Assembly: GCF_000971295.1 (NCBI RefSeq)
Contig: NZ_LANJ01000047.1
Coordinates: 1 to 64,000, forward strand
Reading direction: 5' to 3'
DNA length: 64,000 bases
From: Devosia epidermidihirudinis
Lineage (GTDB): Bacteria; Pseudomonadota; Alphaproteobacteria; Rhizobiales; Devosiaceae
In this document: in pieces, positions 28,016 to 36,053 of the stretch
How positions within the stretch are numbered: the first letter of the stretch is position 1
Layout: every line of letters begins with the position of its first letter
Position numbers and translations under genes: made by a program
The notes under the pieces: generated by a model
Database searches by the model: none
What the model was told of the DNA's origin: nothing
What the model saw: the letters and a program-made list of their open reading frames with translations, nothing else

Positions 28016-28844
28016 GACCAACGAGGCCATACACGCGCTCCGCGTTACGAGACAGAAGAGCTTCTTTCTCGTCTTGGCTGCATCCAGCAACCAGGCTCAG
28101 GGTCGCCTCAACCCATCTCGTCAAGGAACCACCCAAGGTCACAACGGGATGATCGGAGCCCCAGACGACGCGCTCCCACCCAAAGCTCGCTATCATGTGT
28201 TCAAAATAGGGGCGCAGGGTCCCCACGGACCAATCAGCCCCTGCATGGGCCGAAATCCCCGATATCTTGCCTACCACATTGGGTCGACGCGCGATCTCTC
28301 TTATGGCGCTGTTCCAGCCATCTGAGTTTTCACTAGGGATTTTGGGATTCCCACAGTGATCCAGGATAAACCGGGTGCCAGGACAACGATCCACGATGTC
28401 TATCAGCGACGCCAATTGATGGGCATGCGCACACAGATCAAAGCTCAATTGCTGTTTTCCAAGGGATCGCAAATTATCAATGAGGCGATCACTCGCGAGC
28501 TGGTCCTGCGTATAGCCGAACAACACATGCCGCAGGCCTTTCACCGCAGGCGTTGCGACCAGATCGTCGACATAGGCCTCAAACCCCGCGTCACCTGGCC
28601 TGCAACCCGCAACCACCCCAACAACAGAGGGGTGTATCGTCGACATCAAATGGGCTTCTGCCAGGGTCTGTTCCGACAGCACATCCACTTCCATATGGAT
28701 CGCCGCCTCGATCCCAAGTTGGGCCGCTTCGGCGAAATAGTCGTCGACCGACCACGCCTGGTTGATCCGTGGCACATGTGTAAGCCACGGGTAGCTCAGA
28801 TGAGCTGGGTAGACGAGGTGGAGATGGGTATCAACAATGCGCAT
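28005..28844 (-). CDS. Amidohydrolase-family protein, probable sugar lactone hydrolase
   Basis: 279 residues. The N-terminus IVDTHLHLVYPAHLSYPWL carries the first metal-binding His pair, FILDHCGNPKIP the central His, and VVWGSDHPVV the late Asp-His of the COG3618 amidohydrolase family. Members hydrolyse L-fucono-, L-rhamnono- or related lactones to the open sugar acid. This fits between the aldo/keto reductase (lactone maker) and the enolase-type dehydratase encoded in the same cluster. The gene is transcribed alone, with operator copy 4 32 bases before its start. Confidence 0.83.
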   Translation of the reverse strand: MRIVDTHLHLVYPAHLSYPWLTHVPRINQAWSVDDYFAEAAQLGIEAAIHMEVDVLSEQTLAEAHLMSTIHPSVVGVVAGCRPGDAGFEAYVDDLVATPAVKGLRHVLFGYTQDQLASDRLIDNLRSLGKQQLSFDLCAHAHQLASLIDIVDRCPGTRFILDHCGNPKIPSENSDGWNSAIREIARRPNVVGKISGISAHAGADWSVGTLRPYFEHMIASFGWERVVWGSDHPVVTLGGSLTRWVEATLSLVAGCSQDEKEALLSRNAERVYGLVGPSS

Positions 28845-28875
28845 AATGGCCAGCCAAAAACACGAAACGGCTGCA

Positions 28876-28887
28876 TTGATATACCAA
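28876..28887. promoter_or_regulatory. Putative GntR operator, copy 4 (TTGATATACCAA)
   Basis: The most symmetrical copy: TTGATA is followed by TACCAA, one base off a perfect dyad. It sits 32 bases upstream of the amidohydrolase start. The extended match with copy 1 is ATTGA-ATACCAATT, 14 of 15 bases. Confidence 0.55.
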
Positions 28888-28981
28888 TTATGTTTTTCGG
28901 TGTATTAAAGTTTGTATTCGCGCCTGACAGACCCGACGCTTAACGGCCTCGCATAATCGCAGCGCCCTGCACCCTGACCAG

Positions 28982-29632
28982 TCAGCCTTGCGGAGGCGAC
29001 ACCGCAGCCCGACCAAGTTCGGTCAGCCCGTATATGCCTCTGCTCTCGCGGATGAACCACCCGTAGACGTTGTTTCGGAGAATTGCAGGTGCCCTGGCAA
29101 CCAGCGCTTTAAGCTGCTTTGGACTTTGCGGCCCGGAAAGCAGTGCCTTGGCGCACACAATGCAATCTTGCCTGTAGACGGTCATGATTGGCTTACCGCG
29201 CCCTCCACCCACCTGCGGATCGCCCACCCTACGCCTATGCTCATCCAGCAGGCGCGACCGCCTTTTCGGGTCACGACGCGGTGTAGCGGCAAAGGGAGCC
29301 ACGATGACATCCACGTCTCCAGCATCCGAGACCGCAATGACGCCGAACCCGAGCCGACGGCACAAATTCCGAAACCGGGCATCGTGCTCACGCCCCCGAC
29401 CAGTCTTCGAGGCTCGCGCCGCCAACCAGACTTCATCACAGAACGATGCCCGCTTTACACCTTGCATCACCAACTCGAGATTGAAGGCGAGCTTCATCTC
29501 GCAGACAATGATGACCGGCGGGTCGCCCTCTATGACACCAACCAGGTCGCAATCATTGACCTCGCCTTTGACGGAATAACCGGCTCTTTCCATGTACGCC
29601 TTCAAAGGAAGGTAGAGATCCGTTTCTGCCAT
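28982..29632 (-). CDS. PD-(D/E)XK nuclease-like protein of the DUF2161 type
   Basis: 216 residues. The N-terminal half has the pattern of a restriction-nuclease fold: Glu near the start (AETDLYLPLKAYMERAGY), DLVG then VIIVCEMKLAF (the D...ExK core) and VWLAARAS. The C-terminal half is basic with a possible winged-helix end (GLTELGRAAVSPP). This matches the DUF2161 family as I remember it; its function is unknown. It lies alone next to the tRNA-Ser, between the catabolic cluster and the housekeeping genes. Confidence 0.75.
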   Translation of the reverse strand: MAETDLYLPLKAYMERAGYSVKGEVNDCDLVGVIEGDPPVIIVCEMKLAFNLELVMQGVKRASFCDEVWLAARASKTGRGREHDARFRNLCRRLGFGVIAVSDAGDVDVIVAPFAATPRRDPKRRSRLLDEHRRRVGDPQVGGGRGKPIMTVYRQDCIVCAKALLSGPQSPKQLKALVARAPAILRNNVYGWFIRESRGIYGLTELGRAAVSPPQG

Positions 29633-29953
29633 TTGCTCACTTCGATCGAGATAGATAGGAAACTCGATGCTTACAGCCAGTTGGAAGCGTCAGTGAACTC
29701 GTAGATATCCAACAGAGTTTGGCCACGCTACCCCATACGAGCCCTGCCCGTTTCTGCCGAAAGGCGACCGAAACGATGGCTGGCTCGACGCACCGCCTCG
29801 GCGTGTCGATCAGGTCGACCGCAACCGACTTGCAGAACCTGAAGACCGGGTTGCACCGTCGGACCAAAGCCATGCTACGCCCGCGCAATAAACGGGCCAC
29901 GATGCTGCGACTAAAGCCGACTGCGCTCTAGAAATTTCAATGGCAAGATGAAG
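29633..29953. other. 321-bp gap between DUF2161 gene and tRNA-Ser
   Basis: A minus-strand frame (29637-29900) ends four bases before the DUF2161 start, but it is Arg/Cys-rich with no recognisable motif or convincing ribosome site, so I do not call it. No hairpin, repeat of the tRNA end or integrase was seen. Confidence 0.5.
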
Positions 29954-30043
29954 TGGCGGAGAGAGAGGGATTCGAACCCCCGATAGAGTTGCCCCTATGC
30001 CGCATTTCGAGTGCGGTGCATTCAACCACTCTGCCATCTCTCC
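29954..30043 (-). tRNA. tRNA-Ser (anticodon CGA)
   Basis: 90 nucleotides on the minus strand with CCA encoded. The acceptor stem GGAGAGA (5' end at 30043) pairs with TCTCTCC, with discriminator G. The anticodon loop contains CTCGAAA, reading UCG codons. A long variable arm (gcataggggcaactctatc) and a T-loop GGTTCGAATCC are typical of serine tRNAs. Its 3' end faces the accessory region to the left. Confidence 0.96.
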
Positions 30044-30160
30044 GCGAGATCGTCACGACACCCTGGGCGGGTGCGGTTGGTCGACACGGGGCGGCTTATG
30101 GCATAGCAATCGTGAGCCTGCAACTCCCTTGATGCAACTCAAGCAATCTGGATCGCTGCT

Positions 30161-30607
30161 TTGGTTTCGCTTCCGCTTTTTGTCTATGGCACGCTGCGTG
30201 ACGACGACGTTTTGGCGGCAGTGCTCTGCCATGCCGTCGACGATAAGCACGTCAAGTCCGCGACGGCACTCGGATATCAGGCGCTCTGCTATCCGGGGCG
30301 GACCTATCCCGCCCTTGTGGCCTCGGCCGGTGCCACTGCAATGGGTCAGCTTTTGGGTGATCTGACAGCGACAGATCTGGCGCGGCTGGACGCATTCGAG
30401 GGTGCTGAATATCAGCGTGTGAGAATCACCGTTCTGGTTGGAACGACCCCCCAACTAGCGCTGGCCTATCTGCCCACGATCGACATCGCGGACGACAGTG
30501 CCACCTGGTCGCTCGAGTACTGGCGCGCCCATCACAAGGCGGCGATGATGCTCGACCTGACGGGAGCCGCGGGGCAGGATGGGCTGCACCGGCAGATGGA
30601 GCTCTAG
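30161..30607 (+). CDS. Gamma-glutamylcyclotransferase-like (AIG2/GGCT family) protein
   Basis: 148 residues from a TTG at 30161. The N-terminus LPLFVYGTLRDDDVL is the classic FVYGTLR substrate-binding signature of the GGCT fold, and the family's acidic catalytic residue is plausible in LDAFEGAEYQR. Members cleave gamma-glutamyl or gamma-glutamylamine bonds with pyroglutamate release, but many bacterial ones have unknown substrates. A single gene beside the tRNA. Confidence 0.85.
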   Translation: MVSLPLFVYGTLRDDDVLAAVLCHAVDDKHVKSATALGYQALCYPGRTYPALVASAGATAMGQLLGDLTATDLARLDAFEGAEYQRVRITVLVGTTPQLALAYLPTIDIADDSATWSLEYWRAHHKAAMMLDLTGAAGQDGLHRQMEL

Positions 30608-30667
30608 CGACACAGGGGCAACTTGCACTGCTTCAACGCACAGCTATGGTTCGAGGGAGACGCAGCG

Positions 30668-31447
30668 ATGATCAAGCGACGTAGCGTATTGGCAGCAATG
30701 ACGACATTCCCCCTTTTGGCTCTGGGTGCTGGCGCGCCCATGAGCGTGTGGGCACAGGAGACACAAAACTTGGACGGCGACAAGATTTCAACCAGCGGCG
30801 GCGACGTCACCATTCACCCAGTGGAACACGCATCCCTGCTGCTCGGTTTTGGCGATCAGGTGATCTATGTCGACCCCGTTGGTGGCGCGGCGCTCTATGC
30901 CGACCTGCCAGCACCGACGGCAATTTTGATCACCCACGCGCATGGCGATCATTTCGACGTACCGACGTTGGAGGCCATTGCGGGCTCCACACCGATCCTG
31001 ACCAGCCGGGAGGTGTTCGACAAGCTGCCCGAGGCGCTCAAGGCCAATGCCAAAGCAGTGGCCAATGGCGAAACCGGCGCACTCAATGGCATTTCGATCA
31101 AGGCCATTTCCGCCTACAACACCACCGAAGATCGCCTCCAGTTCCACCCCAAGGGCGTGGGCAATGGCTACCTGCTCAGCTTTGGTGACAAGACCATCTA
31201 TGTCGCCGGCGACACCGAGCCGACGCCCGACATGTTGGCGCTGACCGGCATCGAGGTGGCATTCCTGCCGATGAACCTGCCCTATACCATGACCGTCGAG
31301 CAGGCCGCAGAAGCGGTCAATACCTTCAAACCCAAGATTGTCTATCCCTATCACTATGGCGAAAGTGATCTGAATGCGTTCGCCGCAGCCGTGGACAAGG
31401 CAACCGAAGTGCGGCTGCGGAACTGGTATGCGCACGCCAAGAGCTAA
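30668..31447 (+). CDS. Exported metallo-beta-lactamase-fold hydrolase
   Basis: 259 residues from the ATG at 30668, with gggag upstream; the frame is open to 30623 but the extension lacks a ribosome site. The N-terminus IKRRSVLAAMTTFPLLALGAG resembles a twin-arginine signal, cleaved near AQETQ. The metal-binding motif THAHGDHFD is intact, and a later AGDTEP and PYHYGESD supply the remaining ligands. This is the COG2220 type of Zn-dependent hydrolase. The substrate is unknown; export through Tat is inferred from the double Arg. Confidence 0.85.
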   Translation: MIKRRSVLAAMTTFPLLALGAGAPMSVWAQETQNLDGDKISTSGGDVTIHPVEHASLLLGFGDQVIYVDPVGGAALYADLPAPTAILITHAHGDHFDVPTLEAIAGSTPILTSREVFDKLPEALKANAKAVANGETGALNGISIKAISAYNTTEDRLQFHPKGVGNGYLLSFGDKTIYVAGDTEPTPDMLALTGIEVAFLPMNLPYTMTVEQAAEAVNTFKPKIVYPYHYGESDLNAFAAAVDKATEVRLRNWYAHAKS

Positions 31448-31456
31448 GCGGAAGTC

Positions 31457-31485
31457 TTGACTCTTGGGGCATTTGCCCTGATAAG
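31457..31485 (+). promoter_or_regulatory. Putative sigma-70-type promoter of rplU
   Basis: TTGACT at 31457-31462 and GATAAG at 31480-31485 are separated by 17 bases. The resulting untranslated leader to the rplU start would be about 175 bases, long enough for structure. No stem is obvious enough to name. Confidence 0.45.
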
Positions 31486-31667
31486 CCGCCTCGGAATGCG
31501 TGCCGGTTCGTCCCGGTGCGCTTCCTTTGTTTGAAAACGCTGTTCGAGGCTGCCCGCCGGCAATTGTCGGTAGCATGTTCGAAATCCGCAGAAATTCTGG
31601 GCTTTGCCTGCGGTGCCACAGAGCGCGACAAAAAGGGACCGGCGTGTTTGAAGCACCCGGTGCATGA

Positions 31668-32240
31668 ATGACTTTTGCAGTGATCAAGACCGGTGGCAAA
31701 CAGTATAAGGTTGCCGCCAACGATGTTCTCAAGATTGAAAAGCTCGATGCTGAAGCCGGCACCATTGTGACCTTTGATCAGGTTCTGATGGTTGATGGCG
31801 AAGTCGGTGCTCCTCTGGTGGAAGGCGCGCTCGTCGCTGCCGAACTGCTTGAGACCCGCAAGCAGAAGACGGTCATCATCTTCAAGAAGAACCGTCGCCA
31901 CAATTACCGTCGTCGCAATGGCCACCGCCAGCTGCTGTCGACCGTGCGCATCACCGAAATCCTGACCGGCGGCGACAAGCCATCGATCAAGGCTGCCGGC
32001 GTTGCTGCTCCAGCGGCGGCCGCCGTGTCGAGCAAGCCTGCTAAGGTCCGCGCTGCTGCCAAGGCCGCTGCTGCGACTGAAGCAAGCGCAGCTGTCGCGA
32101 CCGAAGCCAAGGCTCCGGCAAAGAAGGCAGCAGCCAAGAAGGCAGCTCCAAAGGCAGCCGCAACCGATACCGACGCCGCTGAAAAGCCGGCGAAGAAGCC
32201 AGCTGCCAAGAAGGCAGCTCCAAAGGCCGACAAAGAATAA
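31668..32240 (+). CDS. rplU: 50S ribosomal protein L21 with long Ala/Lys-rich C-terminal tail
   Basis: 190 residues, against about 103 for the usual L21. Residues 1-100 are a normal L21 ([24 protein letters not shown], then [16 protein letters not shown]). Residues about 105-190 are a low-complexity tail of Ala, Lys and Pro with [15 protein letters not shown] repeated twice, resembling histone H1-like tails. L21 binds 23S rRNA in the large subunit. Followed 14 bases on by rpmA and ended by a strong terminator. Confidence 0.95.
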   Translation: MTFAVIKTGGKQYKVAANDVLKIEKLDAEAGTIVTFDQVLMVDGEVGAPLVEGALVAAELLETRKQKTVIIFKKNRRHNYRRRNGHRQLLSTVRITEILTGGDKPSIKAAGVAAPAAAAVSSKPAKVRAAAKAAAATEASAAVATEAKAPAKKAAAKKAAPKAAATDTDAAEKPAKKPAAKKAAPKADKE

Positions 32241-32254
32241 GGAGCTAGAGCACC

Positions 32255-32521
32255 ATGGCACACAAAAAAGCAGGCGGCTCATCCCGCAACGGTCGTGATA
32301 CCGCTGGCCGTCGTCTCGGCGTAAAGAAGTTCGGTGGCGAGACTGTCGTTGCCGGCAACATCATCATCCGCCAGCGCGGTACCAAGTGGCACCCCGGCAC
32401 AGGCGTTGGCCTGGGCAAGGACCACACGATCTTCGCACTGGTCGACGGCAACGTGTCGTTCCGCACCCGCGCGAACTCGAAGGTCTTCGTGTCTGTCGAC
32501 CCGGCACTGGCCGCCGAATAA
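32255..32521 (+). CDS. rpmA: 50S ribosomal protein L27
   Basis: 88 residues. Starts [16 protein letters not shown] and has [17 protein letters not shown] and [10 protein letters not shown], all diagnostic of L27. Its flexible N-terminus reaches the peptidyl-transferase centre. Co-transcribed with rplU, as in most bacteria. Confidence 0.97.
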   Translation: MAHKKAGGSSRNGRDTAGRRLGVKKFGGETVVAGNIIIRQRGTKWHPGTGVGLGKDHTIFALVDGNVSFRTRANSKVFVSVDPALAAE

Positions 32522-32589
32522 TCCGGCAGGTCTAGCGAACCCGGCCGGTGACCCGTTCCCCGGCCGTCTTCGCAAACGCGAAATTGTAA

Positions 32590-32618
32590 GGGGAGCCGGG
32601 TCACCGGTTCCCCTTTTT
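32590..32618 (+). terminator. Rho-independent terminator of rplU-rpmA
   Basis: GGGGAGCCGG (32590-32599) pairs with CCGGTTCCCC (32604-32613) with one G-T pair, loop GTCA, then TTTTT at 32614-32618. Confidence 0.9.
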
Positions 32619-32634
32619 GCATTCTGAGTCCGCC

Positions 32635-33165
32635 ATGTTGAACGCCAGAAACACGCTGCCAGAGACGCTTGTCACCACCCGGCTTACCCTGCGTAAGCCG
32701 GTGTCGAGCGACCTTGCCGATCTGGTGGCGTTGGCGAACAATCCGAACGTCGTCGCGCCGACCGCGACCATGCCTTTCCCTTACCTTGAGGAGCATGCCG
32801 AGGCGTTTGTTGCGGGTGTCGATGATCCGACTACGCCGCGCGCCTATGCAATTGCCAATGCTGACGATCGCCTGATGGGCGTGGTCAGCCTCAAATTTGC
32901 CCCCGACACGGCGCCTGAACTGGGCTATTGGCTGGGCGAGCCCCATTGGGGCCACGGCTACACGGCTGAAGCCGCCAAGGGCTTGCTCGACGCTGTGCGG
33001 CACAATGGCAGCATTCCCAAGGTGCGGGCCCGCGTGTTGCAGAGCAATCCGGCTTCGGCGCGGGTGCTCGACAAGCTTGGCTTTGTCGTCATTGAACGCA
33101 CGCTGAGCTCGATCCAGCGCCATCTGGGCCAGCCGCTGCTGTTGCTGGAATGGAGGGCTGCATGA
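32635..33165 (+). CDS. GNAT-family N-acetyltransferase 1
   Basis: 176 residues from the ATG at 32635. N-terminal TTRLTLRKPVSSDLADLVAL and the acetyl-CoA-binding region LGYWLGEPHWGHGYTAEAAKGLLD match the RimJ/RimL-like (GNAT type 3) group. The substrate is unknown. Its end overlaps the next acetyltransferase (ATGA), and the pair sits between rpmA and obgE as in related Rhizobiales genomes. Confidence 0.88.
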   Translation: MLNARNTLPETLVTTRLTLRKPVSSDLADLVALANNPNVVAPTATMPFPYLEEHAEAFVAGVDDPTTPRAYAIANADDRLMGVVSLKFAPDTAPELGYWLGEPHWGHGYTAEAAKGLLDAVRHNGSIPKVRARVLQSNPASARVLDKLGFVVIERTLSSIQRHLGQPLLLLEWRAA

Positions 33166-33698
33166 GCGTCAGCCTCACCACGCAAAATCTGTTGCTGCGC
33201 CAGCCCGAGCTGGGCGATGCCGAACCGATCGCGCGCTTTCTCAACGATTTCGGCGTGGCGGGTAATCTGGCACGGGTGCCATTTCCCTATCACCTGTCCG
33301 ACGCCAAGGGCTGGCTGCGCACGCGCGCGCCCAATCTGCCGGTGGAAGAGATCACCTTTTCCATCGAAGTGCCCGGCGAGGGCTTTGCCGGCCATGTCGG
33401 CTATCACCTGGGCCCGCAAGGCCCCATCCTCGGCTATTGGCTGGGCCGCCCCTTCTGGGGGCGCGGTGTCATGACCGAGGCAGTCATTGCGAGCCTGGAC
33501 TGGTTTTTTGGCGCTTCAAACCACGACGTGGTTTATTCCGGCGTCTTCCATTTTAATCTGGCCTCACTCGCCATTCAAACAAAGCTCGGGTTTACCCAAA
33601 CCGGACGCTCCACCCTGCTCTGTCTTGCGCGCGACGCCGAGGTAGAGCATATCGACACAAAATTGACGCGCAGCGTCTGGAAGGCCAGAACACAATGA
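33162..33698 (+). CDS. GNAT-family N-acetyltransferase 2
   Basis: 178 residues from the ATG at 33162, which has a ggaggg ribosome site. It shares the RimJ/RimL pattern with its neighbour ([50 protein letters not shown]) and probably arose by tandem duplication. It overlaps obgE by four bases (ATGA). Substrate unknown. Confidence 0.88.
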   Translation: MSVSLTTQNLLLRQPELGDAEPIARFLNDFGVAGNLARVPFPYHLSDAKGWLRTRAPNLPVEEITFSIEVPGEGFAGHVGYHLGPQGPILGYWLGRPFWGRGVMTEAVIASLDWFFGASNHDVVYSGVFHFNLASLAIQTKLGFTQTGRSTLLCLARDAEVEHIDTKLTRSVWKARTQ

Positions 33699-34738
33699 AG
33701 TTCCTCGATCAGGCCAAGGTCTATGTTCGCTCCGGCGATGGCGGCGCTGGTGCCGTCTCGTTCCTGCGCGAAAAATTCGTCGAATTCGGCGGCCCCAATG
33801 GCGGCAATGGCGGGCGTGGCGGTGACATCGTCATCGAATGCGTCGACGGGCTCAATACGCTCATTGATTATCGCTACCAGCAGCACTTCAAGGCCAAGAC
33901 CGGCACCCACGGCATGGGCAAGGACCGCGCGGGCGCCAATGGCGAAGCAACAGTTCTGCGCGTCCCCGTCGGCACGCAGGTGTTTGAAGACGACAACGAA
34001 ACCCTGATTGCCGACATGACCAAGGTTGGCCAGCGCGTTGTGCTGCTCTCAGGCGGCAATGGCGGCTTCGGCAATGCCCACTTCAAGACCAGCTCCAACC
34101 AGGCGCCCCGTCATGCCAATCCGGGCATTCCGGGCGTTGAAAAGTGGATCTGGCTGCGCCTCAAGCTGATCGCTGACGCGGGCCTGGTCGGGCTGCCCAA
34201 TGCCGGCAAGTCGACCTTCCTCGCGGCTGTGTCGGCGGCCAAGCCAAAGATCGCGGCCTATCCGTTCACCACGCTCCATCCCAACCTTGGTGTTGTCTCG
34301 ATCGGCGAACGCGATTTCGTGCTGGCCGATATTCCGGGCCTGATCGAAGGCGCCAGTGAAGGCGCGGGCATTGGTGACCGCTTCCTCGGCCATATCGAGC
34401 GCTGCGGTGTGCTGATCCATCTCATTGATGGCACTCAGGACGATATCAAGCATGCCTACCAGACGATCCGGACCGAACTGGCAGCCTATGACGAGCGCCT
34501 GGGCGAAAAGCCCGAGATCGTCGTGCTCAACAAGGTCGACGCTATCGAACCCGATGATCTCAAGGAAAAGCTCAAGATCCTCAAAAAGATCAGCAAGGCG
34601 GACGTGCTGCAGGTGTCAGGTGTGACCGGGAAGGGCGTCGATATGGTGCTCTATGGCGTCATCGAGACGCTCGACGCCGAAAAGGCCGCCAAGCTTGAAG
34701 CCGAACGCCGCAAGGCCGAGCCCAACTGGGCGCCATGA
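33695..34738 (+). CDS. obgE: GTPase Obg/CgtA
   Basis: 347 residues. The glycine-rich OBG fold fills the first 160 residues ([26 protein letters not shown]). The GTPase domain has P-loop [10 protein letters not shown]3 [11 protein letters not shown]4 NKVD and G5 near VSGVTGKGV. It binds the 50S subunit and takes part in ribosome assembly and stress and cell-cycle control. Part of the operon-like string with the acetyltransferases. Confidence 0.97.
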   Translation: MKFLDQAKVYVRSGDGGAGAVSFLREKFVEFGGPNGGNGGRGGDIVIECVDGLNTLIDYRYQQHFKAKTGTHGMGKDRAGANGEATVLRVPVGTQVFEDDNETLIADMTKVGQRVVLLSGGNGGFGNAHFKTSSNQAPRHANPGIPGVEKWIWLRLKLIADAGLVGLPNAGKSTFLAAVSAAKPKIAAYPFTTLHPNLGVVSIGERDFVLADIPGLIEGASEGAGIGDRFLGHIERCGVLIHLIDGTQDDIKHAYQTIRTELAAYDERLGEKPEIVVLNKVDAIEPDDLKEKLKILKKISKADVLQVSGVTGKGVDMVLYGVIETLDAEKAAKLEAERRKAEPNWAP

Positions 34739-34766
34739 TCCAACTGGGTGGACCCTTCCCTGTCAC

Positions 34767-34891
34767 CTCTCCCCTGAGGGGAGAGTTCGGCGCGCAGCGC
34801 CGGGTGAGGGGTTCAGTCTCAACTGGGGCAACCCAGGACAACGCGGCCACTGAACCCCTCACCCCAACCCTCTCCCCTCAGGGGCGAGGGA
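34767..34891. repeat. Palindromic repeat element between obgE and proB
   Basis: A 19-bp palindrome CTCTCCCCTGAGGGGAGAG (34767-34785) is followed by perfect 15-bp arms: GGGTGAGGGGTTCAG (34802-34816) pairs with CTGAACCCCTCACCC (34850-34864). A second copy of the CTCTCCCCT-AGGGG motif ends the element. The layout is that of a compound intergenic (REP/BIME-like) element; it could also terminate or attenuate transcription into proB. Confidence 0.75.
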
Positions 34892-34913
34892 GCCAGACCG
34901 AGGTCTGATCCAA

Positions 34914-36053
34914 ATGAACGCCCTTGCGCCCTATAAGCGCCTGACCATCAAGATCGGCTCAGCCCTGCTTGTCGACAAGCAGGGAAAACTGCGTGCGGCA
35001 TGGCTCGCCGACCTGGCGTCCGACATTGCCGCATTGAAGGCAGATGGCTGCGAAGTGGTCATCGTGTCGTCCGGGGCGATTGCGCTGGGGCGCGGTCTTT
35101 TAGGGCTCTCGGCAGTGGCGCTGACACTGGAACAGTCCCAGGCCGCTGCCAGCGCCGGACAAATCGCTCTGTCCCAGGCGTGGGCCGAGGCGCTGGGCCG
35201 CCACGACATTGTCACCGGCCAAATCCTGATTACGCCGAACATCACCGAAGAGCGGCGCTATTATCTCAATGCCCGCACCACGATTGCGACCCTTCTGGGT
35301 CTCGGTGCCATCCCCATCATCAACGAAAACGACAGCGTCGCCACGGCAGAAATCCGTTATGGCGACAACGATCGTCTGTCGGCACGCGTCGCCACCATGA
35401 TCGAGGCCGATTGCCTTGTGCTGCTGAGCGATATCGACGGGCTCTATACCGCCCCGCCTGCCAAAGACCCCAATGCGACCCACCTGCCTGTGGTCAAGGC
35501 CATTACCCCGGCCATCGAGGCCATGGCTGGCGGCGCGGCGAGCCATCTGTCGCGCGGCGGGATGACCACCAAGGTCGAAGCTGGCAAGATCGCGACGCAG
35601 GCTGGGACCGCCATGATCATCGCCAAGGGCACCGAGAGCCATCCGCTCAGGGCCCTCACCGAAGACGGCCGCCATACCCTGTTCCATCCCGCCCAGAGCC
35701 GGGCACAGGCGCGCAAGCGCTGGATCATGGGCACGCTGGCGGTCTCGGGCTGGCTGCAGATTGACGCTGGCGCTGCCCGCGCCCTGCTCACCGGCAAATC
35801 GCTGCTGCCCATTGGGGTGACGCGCGTGACAGGCTCGTTCGAGCGTGGCGACGCCATTGCCGTGCTCAATGAGGACGGCGTGGAAATCGCCCGTGGCCTG
35901 GCCGGGCTCGACAGCGAGGAAGCGCGGCTCGTCATGGGCAAGCGCAGCGACGCCGTGCTGGAGCTTCTGGGTGTGGGCAACCGCGCCGCTCTGGTGCATC
36001 GTGATAATCTGGTGCTGGTGGGCGCCAAGGAGGACGTCAATGAGCTTGGCTGA
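34914..36053 (+). CDS. proB: Glutamate 5-kinase
   Basis: 379 residues. The amino-acid kinase domain (1-260) has [28 protein letters not shown] and [11 protein letters not shown]. The C-terminal PUA domain is at about 285-370. It phosphorylates L-glutamate with ATP, the first and normally proline-inhibited step of proline synthesis. Its last 14 bases overlap proA, whose ribosome site (AAGGAGG) lies inside proB. Confidence 0.97.
   Translation: MNALAPYKRLTIKIGSALLVDKQGKLRAAWLADLASDIAALKADGCEVVIVSSGAIALGRGLLGLSAVALTLEQSQAAASAGQIALSQAWAEALGRHDIVTGQILITPNITEERRYYLNARTTIATLLGLGAIPIINENDSVATAEIRYGDNDRLSARVATMIEADCLVLLSDIDGLYTAPPAKDPNATHLPVVKAITPAIEAMAGGAASHLSRGGMTTKVEAGKIATQAGTAMIIAKGTESHPLRALTEDGRHTLFHPAQSRAQARKRWIMGTLAVSGWLQIDAGAARALLTGKSLLPIGVTRVTGSFERGDAIAVLNEDGVEIARGLAGLDSEEARLVMGKRSDAVLELLGVGNRAALVHRDNLVLVGAKEDVNELG

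Noticed and set aside
29637..29900. Possible small gene upstream of the DUF2161 gene
   Set aside because: No motif, poor start and Arg/Cys-rich composition; kept only as a note.
29810..30037. Minus-strand frame starting MAEWLNAPHSKCG
   Set aside because: It is a translation of the tRNA-Ser sequence, a common false call.
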